A DNA stretch of 64,000 nucleotides from JAISGQ01 sp045604155 (lineage in GTDB: Bacteria > Bacillota > Clostridia > Oscillospirales > Acutalibacteraceae), in the NCBI GenBank assembly GCA_045604155.1, contig JAZUNN010000060.1, positions 1-64,000 on the forward strand, read 5' to 3'. Within the stretch, counting starts at the first letter, position 1; each line of letters opens with the position of its first letter. This document shows, one piece after another, positions 16,237 through 24,348 of the stretch. The position numbers were made by a program, and so were the translations under genes. The notes beneath the pieces were generated by a model. It was not told where the DNA came from and did no database searches. It saw only the letters and a list, made by a program, of their open reading frames with translations.

Positions 16237-16839
16237 ATGGATAATTTAATTATACGACACGAAACACCTGCTGATTACCACGAAGCCGAGGCTGTGACTC
16301 AGCGTGCTTTCTGGAATCTGCACGTTCCCGGCTGTAACGAGCATTATCTCGTTCACAAGCTCAGAAGTGACTCTGCTTTTGTGCCCGAGCTTTCCTTTGT
16401 GGCTGAGCTTGATGGAAAAATCGTGGGTGCCATATACTACGCAAAGGCAAGAGTTGACGACACAGAAGTTCTCACCTTCGGTCCTCTCTGCATCGAGCCT
16501 GAACTGCAGAAAAAGGGCATCGGCGGCGCACTTCTGCGCCACACCCTCGCTCTTGCAAAAGAAACCGATTTCGGCGGCATCATCATATTCGGTGAGCCTG
16601 ACTATTATCCCCGATTCGGCTTCAAAACCTGCGACAACTTCGGAATAACCACCTCTGACGGTCAGAATTTCCCTCCATTTATGGGCTATGAGCTTCATGA
16701 AGGCGGGCTTTCAAAGCTTTCAGGCGGTAAATTTTACGAAGCACCTGTTTACGAAAGCCTCACCGAAGAGGATGTGGAAGAATTCAACAAACAGTTCCCC
16801 TATATGGAGAAAAAAGTTCTCCCGGGACAATGGATATAA
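16237..16839 (+). CDS. GNAT family N-acetyltransferase
   Basis: Start ATG 16237 is set by AAGGAG 6-11 nt upstream; longer in-frame starts run into the repeat element. The 200-aa product has the GNAT core, including a FGPLCIEPELQKKGIGGALLRH acetyl-CoA binding segment and PDYYPRFGFK in the C-terminal half. It resembles the YhbS-like acetyltransferases. The substrate is unknown. The downstream gap to the EamA gene is 47 bp and contains a short hairpin. Confidence 0.85.
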   Translation: MDNLIIRHETPADYHEAEAVTQRAFWNLHVPGCNEHYLVHKLRSDSAFVPELSFVAELDGKIVGAIYYAKARVDDTEVLTFGPLCIEPELQKKGIGGALLRHTLALAKETDFGGIIIFGEPDYYPRFGFKTCDNFGITTSDGQNFPPFMGYELHEGGLSKLSGGKFYEAPVYESLTEEDVEEFNKQFPYMEKKVLPGQWI

Positions 16840-16844
16840 AAATG

Positions 16845-16868
16845 AGCCGCAGGGTTTTCTCTGCGGCT
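16845..16868. terminator. weak hairpin between acetyltransferase and EamA genes
   Basis: An 8-bp perfect stem AGCCGCAG/CTGCGGCT with an 8-nt loop but no T-run on the + strand. It may slow rather than end transcription. Confidence 0.35.
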
Positions 16869-16886
16869 TAAAAACAAGGTGAGTTC

Positions 16887-17777
16887 ATGAAATTTATTGA
16901 AAAACACCCGATTATTATGATAATTATCGGTGTTATCGGAATTTCCCTTTCTTCAATTTTTGTCAGATATTCCGCCGCACCTTCTTCTGTTACCGCAATG
17001 TACCGTCTTCTGTGGACGGTGGTGCTGATGACTCCTGTGGTGCTTTTCAAAAAAGATGTGCGGCGTGAGCTGTTTTCTGCAGGTGTCAGAACATGGCTTC
17101 TCAGCGCACTGAGCGGAGTTTTTCTGGCAATTCATTTTGTTCTGTGGTTTGAGTCCCTGAGCCACACCTCCGTTGCAAGCTCCACAACCATCGTCTGCAC
17201 TGAGGTTATCTGGGTTATCATCGGATTCTGTATTTTTATGAAGGGCAGACTCTCGGGCAAGGCAATTTTTGCTGTGGCTGTAACCATAATCGGCAGTGCT
17301 GTTATCGCCTTTGCAGACGGCAGTGCAGGAGAAGCTCACCTTTACGGCGATATTCTGTCACTTGTTGCCGCCATCGCAGTAGGTATATACACCCTTATCG
17401 GCCGAGCCGTGAGAAAAAACACATCCACCTCGGTTTACACCTACATTGTATATCTTTCCTGCGCTGCAGTGCTTACTGTCACTTCACTTATCGGTGGTCA
17501 CAGATTTGTTGCCGATTTCGAAATCTCCGCTCTCATTGTGGGACTTCTTTTGGCTGTGTTCTCAACGATCCTCGGGCACAGCATCTTCAGCTGGTGCTTA
17601 AAGTTCTTCTCCCCTGCCTTCATATCAACTTCAAAGCTCTGCGAGCCTGTTGTTGCTGCAGTTTTTGCGATTTTTCTTTTCGGGGAAGTTCCTTCCCTTC
17701 TTCAGATTTTCGGTGCTTTGCTGATTTTAGGCGGTGTGTTTTACTATTCGATGCTGGCATCAAAAGAAAAGAACTGA
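16887..17777 (+). CDS. EamA/DMT family transporter
   Basis: The 296-aa protein has ten hydrophobic segments arranged as two EamA repeats (~8-140 and ~150-290). Typical patterns include SLSHTSVASSTTIVCTEVIW in repeat 1 and a FISTSKLCEPVVAAVFAIFLFGE stretch in repeat 2. DMT proteins export metabolites or amino acids, or import nucleotide sugars; the substrate cannot be read from sequence. An AAGGTGAG ribosome site precedes ATG 16887. It ends at a strong terminator. Confidence 0.88.
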   Translation: MKFIEKHPIIMIIIGVIGISLSSIFVRYSAAPSSVTAMYRLLWTVVLMTPVVLFKKDVRRELFSAGVRTWLLSALSGVFLAIHFVLWFESLSHTSVASSTTIVCTEVIWVIIGFCIFMKGRLSGKAIFAVAVTIIGSAVIAFADGSAGEAHLYGDILSLVAAIAVGIYTLIGRAVRKNTSTSVYTYIVYLSCAAVLTVTSLIGGHRFVADFEISALIVGLLLAVFSTILGHSIFSWCLKFFSPAFISTSKLCEPVVAAVFAIFLFGEVPSLLQIFGALLILGGVFYYSMLASKEKN

Positions 17778-17783
17778 TATTTT

Positions 17784-17817
17784 AAAGGGATATGGCACAG
17801 CCATATCCCTTTTTTCA
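17784..17817 (+). terminator. intrinsic terminator
   Basis: A perfect 13-bp stem (17784-17796, 17800-17812), 3-nt loop and T-run. It ends the EamA gene and may also serve the converging gene at 17820. Confidence 0.9.
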
Positions 17818-17819
17818 GC

Positions 17820-18734
17820 TTATTCGCTCTTTTTCAGGAAGTTCATAAAGCTTGAGCTCTGGGAAGCACGATGTTTATTGAGCAGATGAAGCATATATGC
17901 CGCTGCCAGAGGGGCTGCTGCGGACAAATAAACACCTGTTCCTCCGACTTCATTTCCAATAATCGCAAAAACCAAAATTACAGCTGCACCTGCAGCCATC
18001 AGCACTGCCAGTATTTTACCAAGTCTGTTTGCTCTGTTTTCCGCTTTTCTCAGCATATCAGAGCCAATATTCTCGCCCTTTAAGACCTTTTTCATCTTTG
18101 TGCAGACACCGGCTGAAAAAAAAGCAGACAGTATGCATAAAAGTGCTGTCAGTACGCAATAACCGATTATCGCAAGTTCACCGATGCTCGGGTCATGAGG
18201 CTTTGGGCCGCTTATGCCGTAACCAACCTCAGCGTAAGATCTGAGCAGACAGTTTAAGGCCGATGCGCCTGTGATAACAATTCCCAGACTCAGAAAGCCT
18301 GCTGTTTTTACAGCGGTCAGACTGCCGCTGAGCTTTTTCATGAACACGGTTGTATTTTCCTCGTTGTATTTTTCCGAAGCAGCTTCGCCCACATGGCGCA
18401 CAGCGAGAACAAGGGCTATTACCGCAGGAATGACAAGCAGAAGGGACAGGAGATTGATCTCTCCTCCGTAAATTCCTGTTGCTCTCCAATACTTCATTCC
18501 ATTTTTCTCTGCTGTGACTACACTCCAGATATTTGTTCCGATGGTATGATCCGCCTTACTTTCGCCGAATGATTCTTTTATTGTCGTCATCGTTTCCACT
18601 GTTTTCCACAGAGCATATATCACTGCCGCTGCAGCGGAAATCATCATACTGACCGATAATTTCTCACCGCCCCAGCCGTATTTTTTGCGGTATGCCGTAA
18701 GTGTACTCTTTACTGATGTGTTTTCTGTCTTCAT
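17820..18734 (-). CDS. hypothetical polytopic membrane protein, paralogue 1
   Basis: Start ATG 18734 follows GAAAGGAAAAGC; an earlier in-frame ATG at 18767 lacks a site. The 304-aa product has about six hydrophobic segments and no enzyme motif. It shares layout with the next upstream gene: an N-terminal membrane segment, an extracytoplasmic insert, a second segment pair followed by a basic EENTTVFMKKLSGSLTAVKTA region, and two to three C-terminal segments. I do not recognise the family. Confidence 0.65.
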   Translation of the reverse strand: MKTENTSVKSTLTAYRKKYGWGGEKLSVSMMISAAAAVIYALWKTVETMTTIKESFGESKADHTIGTNIWSVVTAEKNGMKYWRATGIYGGEINLLSLLLVIPAVIALVLAVRHVGEAASEKYNEENTTVFMKKLSGSLTAVKTAGFLSLGIVITGASALNCLLRSYAEVGYGISGPKPHDPSIGELAIIGYCVLTALLCILSAFFSAGVCTKMKKVLKGENIGSDMLRKAENRANRLGKILAVLMAAGAAVILVFAIIGNEVGGTGVYLSAAAPLAAAYMLHLLNKHRASQSSSFMNFLKKSE

Positions 18735-18821
18735 AATGCTTTTCCTTTCTCTGTTTATGTTCTTCACTGTATAAACACATGAACAGGAAGTTTTTGCTCA
18801 CTGTAAATTATATTTTTTTGA

Positions 18822-18851
18822 AAAAAGCTATGGCTTACGCCATAGCTTTTT
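18822..18851 (-). terminator. terminator overlapping a stop codon
   Basis: A perfect inverted repeat GCTATGGC/GCCATAGC flanked by A- and T-runs; the stop codon of the 18835 gene lies in the loop. It is symmetric but best placed to end the minus-strand gene. Confidence 0.8.
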
Positions 18852-19773
18852 CTCTTTCATATGCAATAACCGTGCAGCTTCTTGCCTGAACTGATCTGTA
18901 TCTGTTCAGCAGCAGCACAAGCACGCCAAATAAAGCGGGATATATAAAGTACGTGATGCCATCAAAGGTATTGTAACCGAATACTCTTGCCATTATATCC
19001 ACAACCATAAGCACAAAAGGCACTGCCAGAATAAAAACTGCAAGAGCAATATTGCACACCTTAGCAAAGCTTTCACGGCTTCTCAGAATTTCGCCCGTGC
19101 CCTTTTCCGTTTCATCTCTGTAAACCCTGCCAATGAGAGAATACACCGATACAGAGGACGCTGCGGCAAAAAGGAAAATAATCATTCCTATGATGAAATA
19201 CAGATTTGCAAGCTCATATCGCTCCATAAGCTGTATGTGCTTGATCATGGAAAGATATATGCCGTCCCAGCTTTCATACACCAGTGCCGTGCAGACCGCA
19301 AAGGGACCTGCGGCAAGAAATGCTGCAGCTTTTGCCTTACGGTTTCTTCTTATGAATATACGCACATTCTCCTCGGTCTGTTCATCGGTAATTACGGGAA
19401 GTCCGCCGCCTACTCTGCGAAGCGCAGACAGGACAAACAGAGCAAAGACCAGTGTAACAATGACAGCGCACACAATACCGATCAGTCTGTCCAGACCAAA
19501 AGCAGAAAAGCTCATTCTGATATTTTTGCCGTCATTGTAATAGCTGCTTGCAATAAATGCACAATCCTTCATGGAGAACTCTGTATCCATTCCGCCGACT
19601 TTTTCAAACCATGCAAAGATTTCCTTTATTTCGGCTGCAATGAGAGTCACTGCATTAATCCCAAGAATTACAGCACACACCAGTGCATAAGGAAAAGTAA
19701 AAGCACGGTTGAGTCCTTCTCTGTTCCATTCTTTCCTGAAAAGCTCATTGAATGATTTCTTTGAATTTTCCAT
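18835..19773 (-). CDS. hypothetical polytopic membrane protein, paralogue 2
   Basis: This 312-aa protein has about six hydrophobic segments and the same organisation as the 17820 gene. That includes the acidic/basic connector EENVRIFIRRNRKAKAAAFLAAGP, which matches EENTTVFMKKLSGSLTAVKTAGF in position and pattern. This supports an old tandem duplication. It has its own terminator, so the two are separate units or read through weakly. The function is unknown and no known family is evident. Confidence 0.65.
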   Translation of the reverse strand: MENSKKSFNELFRKEWNREGLNRAFTFPYALVCAVILGINAVTLIAAEIKEIFAWFEKVGGMDTEFSMKDCAFIASSYYNDGKNIRMSFSAFGLDRLIGIVCAVIVTLVFALFVLSALRRVGGGLPVITDEQTEENVRIFIRRNRKAKAAAFLAAGPFAVCTALVYESWDGIYLSMIKHIQLMERYELANLYFIIGMIIFLFAAASSVSVYSLIGRVYRDETEKGTGEILRSRESFAKVCNIALAVFILAVPFVLMVVDIMARVFGYNTFDGITYFIYPALFGVLVLLLNRYRSVQARSCTVIAYEREKAMA

Positions 19774-19855
19774 TTTACCCCTCTTTTCAAATATGTGTTT
19801 TTATTATATACAATAATAAAACACCTGAAAAGACCGTATTTGCTCACAGAAAAAA

Positions 19856-20251
19856 TTACGATTTTGTAAAAAGATTTATCAGCCACTTTTCATCTCCGTC
19901 GTCCCTTAAGCCTCTGTTACGTGCAAAAATGCGCCTTGCTCTGCGAAGATTCCTATAAACAGTGGCTTCGCTCATTGCAAGAATATCGCTTGCCTTTCGC
20001 ACTCGCAGCGTCACAGTGCCCTTTTCCTTAAGCTCCTTGGGGCGTGTGAAATAAACCACCTTCAGGCAGTCCACAATGTCACGTCCCTCAGGCTCGCCCA
20101 TAAGGTCCTCCACCGTCTTGCTGACTGCGCTCAGGTCTTCGATTGATGGGTCATTGATGTCAAGCTCACGGATATCCTTCTGCCTTGGACATCCGCACAT
20201 GGAATAAAGTCTGAATGCGCTCAGACAGTAATCATGGGTATTGTCGTTCAT
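19856..20251 (-). CDS. small helix-turn-helix protein, candidate SOS-controlled
   Basis: The 131-aa protein begins in the stop of the upstream small gene (ATGA overlap). Its C-terminal half contains a sigma-region-4-like helix-turn-helix: KASDILAMSEATVYRNLRRARRIFARN, where the second helix is basic. The N-terminal half has four Cys within the first ~22 residues, possibly structural or metal-binding. It is the second gene of a two-gene unit behind a perfect LexA-type palindrome. I do not recognise the family; a DNA-binding role is inferred. Confidence 0.65.
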   Translation of the reverse strand: MNDNTHDYCLSAFRLYSMCGCPRQKDIRELDINDPSIEDLSAVSKTVEDLMGEPEGRDIVDCLKVVYFTRPKELKEKGTVTLRVRKASDILAMSEATVYRNLRRARRIFARNRGLRDDGDEKWLINLFTKS

Positions 20252-20421
20252 TGATTTTCTTCCTTATATGCTGCTCTGCATTTTTCGCAGCACAAACCTC
20301 CGTCCCTGTGTATGTATTTTTCATTGTCCATTATAGGGTCATTACAGACCAGACACCAGCCCATCAGCAGGTAACCTAAGTCAATATCCACCCTGAAAGC
20401 CTGATCTGAGCCGTCTGCCAT
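20248..20421 (-). CDS. 57-aa protein with two CxxC motifs
   Basis: Start ATG 20421 follows GGAGGTGG; a TTG further upstream lies inside that site. The product has CLVC and, 21 residues on, CEKC with an adjacent extra Cys. This spacing suits a single zinc knuckle of the treble-clef/ribbon type. The protein is otherwise acidic. It overlaps the downstream HTH gene by 4 nt, so the two are translationally coupled. No family was recognised. Confidence 0.6.
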   Translation of the reverse strand: MADGSDQAFRVDIDLGYLLMGWCLVCNDPIMDNEKYIHRDGGLCCEKCRAAYKEENQ

Positions 20422-20443
20422 TTCATCCACCTCCAATTTTATC

Positions 20444-20455
20444 GAACATATGTTC
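20444..20455. promoter_or_regulatory. perfect LexA-type SOS box
   Basis: GAACATATGTTC, a perfect 12-bp palindrome preceded by C, agrees with the Gram-positive consensus CGAACRNRYGTTYG except at its last base. It sits 23 bp upstream of the 20421 start, just downstream of a candidate minus-strand promoter (-35 TTGATT, 17 bp, -10 TAACAT), where bound LexA would block transcription. Confidence 0.8.
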
Positions 20456-20526
20456 TATTTAAATGTTACACATTTGGAACATGAAAATCAATCGGCAAAT
20501 TATCAAAATTACAAATCTCCCTTCCG

Positions 20527-20555
20527 TTGACTTTGTACAAAGGGAATAATATAAT
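20527..20555 (+). promoter_or_regulatory. promoter with internal operator-like palindrome
   Basis: TTGACT at 20527-20532, a 17-bp spacer and TATAAT at 20550-20555. The spacer start carries the perfect 12-bp palindrome CTTTGTACAAAG (20531-20542), a candidate self-operator for the repressor encoded directly downstream. Confidence 0.7.
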
Positions 20556-20589
20556 TTATCTGACAGTATCCTTCATAGGAGGGTTGATT

Positions 20590-21186
20590 ATGGAAAAAAT
20601 TTCTGATTTCTGCACACGTCTTCAGGAGGGTATTTCTGCACGAAATACCAGCGCAGCACAGCTCAGCCGTGACACGGGAATAAGCAAGGGCACTCTTTCC
20701 CAGTATTTAAAGGGTGTTTTCAAGCCAAAGCATGAGGCACTCTGCTGCATGGCGGAGGCGCTTTCTGTAAGTGTACAATGGCTTGAGGGCTACGATGTGC
20801 CTATGGAAAATCCTTATGACGAATCTTCTCTGTGCTCTCTGCCCGTTTTTTCCATCGATGATCTTTCTTCTCCTCTCCGCTACGAGCCATGCACCGCAGA
20901 ATATGAAGACTGCTTCTATATCGAAGGCGACGACCATCTTTATCCTGCAGTAAACGAAGGTGACCTGCTGCTTCTTAAGAAGGTACAGCGTCCCGATGAC
21001 TCTCAGGCTGTACTTGCCGCTTTCCGTCAGTACAGAGGTCTGTATATATACAAACTGTGCTCTCAGGGAGTCATGCTATGCTGTCTTAATCCCTATTATC
21101 CCCCGATAAACATACGTGGTGATGAGCTTTCGGAGCTTGAAATCATGGGACAGGTTGTGCTGAGTGTCAGGAAATGGACGGATTGA
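20590..21186 (+). CDS. XRE-family repressor with degenerate S24/LexA-like C-terminus
   Basis: The 198-aa protein starts at ATG 20590 after AGGAGGG. Residues ~6-66 are a Cro/CI-type helix-turn-helix (AAQLSRDTGISKGTLSQYLKG). Residues ~105-195 have the shape of an S24 peptidase/LexA C-terminal domain. The usual GDSM reads GDDH (113-116), so the catalytic Ser is Asp, and the Lys region reads YIYKL. Self-cleavage by the classical dyad is therefore unlikely. It may sense another signal or act as a static repressor. A palindrome lies in its own promoter. Confidence 0.78.
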   Translation: MEKISDFCTRLQEGISARNTSAAQLSRDTGISKGTLSQYLKGVFKPKHEALCCMAEALSVSVQWLEGYDVPMENPYDESSLCSLPVFSIDDLSSPLRYEPCTAEYEDCFYIEGDDHLYPAVNEGDLLLLKKVQRPDDSQAVLAAFRQYRGLYIYKLCSQGVMLCCLNPYYPPINIRGDELSELEIMGQVVLSVRKWTD

Positions 21187-21348
21187 GTTTTCCGTTGTTA
21201 AAATCTGTAATATAGAATTTATGACTCCTGATTCGCCAAAACTGGTAAGAAATTATACTTAATAGAATAAGACTGAAATAGTTATACTGATCTATCTGTC
21301 ATTGATGGGAATGATCAGATAAAATTTTCTTTTTTCTCATAACAAACA

Positions 21349-21384
21349 ACAGACCCCCGGATTTCTCCGAGGGTCTGTGTTTTT
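21349..21384 (+). terminator. intrinsic terminator between repressor gene and lexA
   Basis: An 8-bp outer stem ACAGACCC/GGGTCTGT (21349-21356, 21371-21378) with inner CGG/CCG pairing and a following T-run. It lies 160 bp after the repressor stop. Confidence 0.75.
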
Positions 21385-21414
21385 CAAGAGGGGTACATTG
21401 AGGAGGGTATAACT

Positions 21415-21528
21415 ATGCACCTGCGGCAGAAAACGGATTGCGGCGTGCCGCTTTCTGTCTTTTCGGGTGCATATATAATATACCTCATTTTCGCCGTAAT
21501 ATGTTACGCTCCTGTGAATGTACTTTAA
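21415..21528 (+). CDS. possible 37-aa small protein upstream of lexA
   Basis: ATG 21415 follows a strong GAGGAGGG site at proper spacing. The 37-codon frame encodes a basic N-terminus with one Cys and a hydrophobic stretch of about 16 residues near the C-terminus. It lies between the terminator at 21349 and the lexA promoter, so it would need its own promoter, which I cannot identify. It could equally be an untranslated stretch. Confidence 0.3.
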   Translation: MHLRQKTDCGVPLSVFSGAYIIYLIFAVICYAPVNVL

Positions 21529-21559
21529 AAAATTTTTCTCATTTTTTCCAAACAAATGT

Positions 21560-21588
21560 TTGCATTTTTTGAGAACATATGTTATACT
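21560..21588 (+). promoter_or_regulatory. lexA promoter with overlapping SOS box
   Basis: TTGCAT at 21560-21565, a 17-bp spacer and TATACT at 21583-21588. The spacer and -10 contain GAACATATGTTA (21573-21584), one base from a perfect LexA palindrome. This fits autorepression. Confidence 0.8.
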
Positions 21589-21642
21589 TTGATCAGATAA
21601 ACTTGGCATTATACTGATTTCTAACATCCAAGGAGGCTGTTT

Positions 21643-22236
21643 ATGGCAAGAGTTTCCGATGTTCAGCAGAAGATAGTGGAATATCTTCGTGAATGCTCTC
21701 AGGGCGGAATTCCCCCTACAATCCGTGAAATCTGCACCGCTACCGGTCTTAAATCCACCTCCTCCGTGCATAACCATCTCAAGAAGCTGGAGGATCAGGG
21801 TATTATTTCACGTGGCGACGGTCTTAACCGTGCCATCCGTCTTACAACTGATGCTCCCGTTGTGCAGGTGCCTCTGCTGGGCAGAGTTACCGCCGGTCTG
21901 CCTGCTTATGCATATGAGGAGATAGTTGCGTCCATCCCCTATCCTGCAGACCGTCACACCGCCGATTCTCTGTTCGCTCTGCGTGTTCAGGGTGACAGTA
22001 TGATCGAGGCAGGTATTCTCGACGGCGATGTAATTATCGCTGAAAAAACAAATTATGCCGACAACGGTGAAATCGTTATCGGTCTTATTGAGGACGAAGC
22101 CACCGTCAAGCGTTTTTACCGTGAAAAGGACGGATACTTCAGGCTTCAGCCCGAAAATCCCCTTTATGATCCCATTATTTCAAGGGATATCCAGATCATA
22201 GGCAAGGTAGTTGCCTGCTTCAGGTACTACAGTTAA
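21643..22236 (+). CDS. lexA: LexA repressor
   Basis: The 197-aa SOS repressor has an N-terminal winged helix (residues ~1-66, IPPTIREICTATGLKSTSSV). Its scissile bond is A84-G85 in GRVTAGLP. The dyad is complete: Ser119 in GDSM and Lys156 in ATVKRF. RecA-stimulated self-cleavage releases SOS genes. The start at ATG 21643 follows AAGGAGG. Its promoter carries a near-perfect box at 21573, and a perfect one at 20444 marks a likely target cassette. Confidence 0.97.
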   Translation: MARVSDVQQKIVEYLRECSQGGIPPTIREICTATGLKSTSSVHNHLKKLEDQGIISRGDGLNRAIRLTTDAPVVQVPLLGRVTAGLPAYAYEEIVASIPYPADRHTADSLFALRVQGDSMIEAGILDGDVIIAEKTNYADNGEIVIGLIEDEATVKRFYREKDGYFRLQPENPLYDPIISRDIQIIGKVVACFRYYS

Positions 22237-22254
22237 GGAGTTTATTTTTCCGGC

Positions 22255-24195
22255 ATGAGATACTTAAACAGGCAAAGACTGGGGATCGAAGCTTTTCTGG
22301 CTGCCCGTTCAACGGTGTTTTCACGTCAGAATGAGCTTGATGTCCCCGAATTCATGCTCCGTCTGAGGCTGCAGCCATTTTCTGTGCGTGAACAGATCCT
22401 TCGTGATGTGCGAAGTGCTCTCAGGGAGCTTACAAACGGAAAATTTGATACTGATTCTCTTATTCCTCAGGAAGTTGCCGACATTGTCAATGCTTCTTTC
22501 GGCGCAGACAGTATAGGCAGAATCAGGCCTTTCTTTGAATGGCTTCAGGCTCTGTGGCGTGACAATGATCAGGCTCGTTCTCTATGGAAATCACATCTTC
22601 ATAATGCTGCAAGCAGTATGAACGCCGCTGCAGGTGATTGTCTGCTTGCAATCAGCTCAGGCTACAGCAATCAGCGTGCTCTCCTTCAGCTGCGGGAAGA
22701 CGGTGTTCTGGAGCTTTCTCTTCACGAGCGCCGTTGGGGAAGGCTATGTCTCCATTTCCCGAATGTATCTGATCTTTCCGAAAACAGCGTCCCTGTTCTG
22801 GGATTTATGTACATAATCGAAAGTGAGGCACAGTCTGACGGTCGCTATCGCTTTGATATGCTTTTTGACACCGAGTTTTCACTGAAAACCGATTCTGTTG
22901 TCCGTGCTCTCCGCTCGGGCTCCTGGCATCAGCTTTCTTTTACCTGCGATGCTCCCACAGCAGAGCTGGCTGCAGTGGATTATGCTCGTGCCGCCGATAT
23001 CAGAGGTGCTTCAAGGCTTGAATCGGTGCGATACTGCAGTGAGGTGCTGTGTGAAAAGGCTGCTCTTTCAGGAGAATCCCTCCTCTCTGCCGCCGAGCGC
23101 ACGGCTTTGCCTGCTGCACGGCTTATTTCTGCAAGCAAGACCCTTTCCGACAAGGGTAAAAAGTCTGATATCCGAAGCGAGGATATTCTCCTTGAGCTGG
23201 CTGAAAATCGCTATGCCTTCGAGCGGCTTTGTCGGCAGTTTACTGCTGACGGCTCGGAGGAAGTGGTTAAGCTTCTGAAAAAAATCGAAGGTTTCATCGA
23301 AATGGAGGATGCTGACGGCGCACTGCGTCAATTCCGCAGGCTGCCGAAGCTTATGGATTCTCTATGCTCCTACGGTGAGCTTATGCCTCTTCTTTTAAAG
23401 CTTCATGATATTATGACATATGCAGGTGAGTGCGATGAAGACATCAGCACCCGTGAAGCGGTTTTCAGAAAGGCTGCAGAAGCTTTTTCCCATGCGCTGG
23501 AGCCTCAGCTTTCCGCCATGGGCTTTCATGGCACTTATCCCCATTACCGCCGCATAAAGCACGGCAAGGCTCAATATATTTCCGCAGTTGTTGCCGATGA
23601 AGCCGAGGCTCTTGACGGCAGCTGCTTAAATTACGCCTTTACCCTTTGTGTTGCACAGGCAAAAATGAAGGCTTCTCAGCGAAAGGCAAAGAAAATCAGA
23701 GGCATTGATTTTGACCTTTCATTTTCTACCGATTTCTTCAATGAGAGGCCTGAGTATTCCCATTCGGGTCTGACAGACTGCGCCGCAGAGCCGGGAAGTG
23801 TGCCGGTTACGGTGGATATTCTCAGCGGTGAAACCGCTGTTTATGACGAAGGACGCATTGAAAAAATGCTCAAATGCGCAAATCGGGCTTTTAAAGGCTT
23901 TTCTCTCAAACGAAAGGAGCGGAAGCTTCGCAGAAGCCGCACCGATAAAAAAGAGCGGAAAAAGATTTTCCGCCACGCTTTCCTCGACGCTTTTACAAGA
24001 TTTGCACCTTCTTCAGCTATTATGTGCGTCGTGGTCGCAGTGCTTTACCTCTGGGGCAAAACCCAATCTGAGTTTGTTGCCTCCATCGGTATCCGCACTG
24101 CCGTCTTCCCCATTGCCTTTGCAGGTATTATTACCGCTTTGCTTCGGGCTCTTTTCTATTGTCTGAGGCGCAGGAAAAAGCTTTGGGTATATTGA
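22255..24195 (+). CDS. large uncharacterised protein with C-terminal membrane segments
   Basis: The 646-aa protein begins 18 bp after lexA with no terminator between, so it is probably cotranscribed with lexA. The first ~555 residues are soluble, with an LRLRLQPFSVREQILRDVRSALREL start and several helical stretches. Residues ~575-640 hold a basic stretch and two membrane segments, so the bulk would face the cytoplasm. No catalytic motif was recognised. AAGGAG is 15 nt before ATG 22255, longer than usual. A strong terminator follows. Confidence 0.7.
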   Translation: MRYLNRQRLGIEAFLAARSTVFSRQNELDVPEFMLRLRLQPFSVREQILRDVRSALRELTNGKFDTDSLIPQEVADIVNASFGADSIGRIRPFFEWLQALWRDNDQARSLWKSHLHNAASSMNAAAGDCLLAISSGYSNQRALLQLREDGVLELSLHERRWGRLCLHFPNVSDLSENSVPVLGFMYIIESEAQSDGRYRFDMLFDTEFSLKTDSVVRALRSGSWHQLSFTCDAPTAELAAVDYARAADIRGASRLESVRYCSEVLCEKAALSGESLLSAAERTALPAARLISASKTLSDKGKKSDIRSEDILLELAENRYAFERLCRQFTADGSEEVVKLLKKIEGFIEMEDADGALRQFRRLPKLMDSLCSYGELMPLLLKLHDIMTYAGECDEDISTREAVFRKAAEAFSHALEPQLSAMGFHGTYPHYRRIKHGKAQYISAVVADEAEALDGSCLNYAFTLCVAQAKMKASQRKAKKIRGIDFDLSFSTDFFNERPEYSHSGLTDCAAEPGSVPVTVDILSGETAVYDEGRIEKMLKCANRAFKGFSLKRKERKLRRSRTDKKERKKIFRHAFLDAFTRFAPSSAIMCVVVAVLYLWGKTQSEFVASIGIRTAVFPIAFAGIITALLRALFYCLRRRKKLWVY

Positions 24196-24202
24196 TTTTT
24201 AA

Positions 24203-24234
24203 CATCTCCGAAGATTTTCTTCGGAGATGTTTTT
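24203..24234 (+). terminator. intrinsic terminator of the lexA operon
   Basis: A perfect 12-bp stem (24203-24214, 24218-24229), 3-nt loop and T-run. Confidence 0.9.
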
Positions 24235-24265
24235 ACATTTTTCGGAAAAATTTTCCAAAAACTAC

Positions 24266-24330
24266 TTGACCTGTCGTAGTAGTTGTGCTAATATGCAGTT
24301 ACTACGACAGACGTAGTACGACAGTCGTAG
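24266..24330 (+). promoter_or_regulatory. PadR operon promoter and multi-site operator
   Basis: TTGACC at 24266-24271, a 17-bp spacer and TAATAT at 24289-24294. The core is bracketed by the perfect inverted repeat CTGTCGTAGTA (24271-24281) / TACTACGACAG (24300-24310). Further half-sites follow, including the palindrome TACGACAGTCGTA at 24317-24329. The repeated GTCGTAG unit is a strong candidate operator for the PadR protein encoded next. Confidence 0.8.
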
Positions 24331-24348
24331 ATGAAAGGAGGAGTCATA

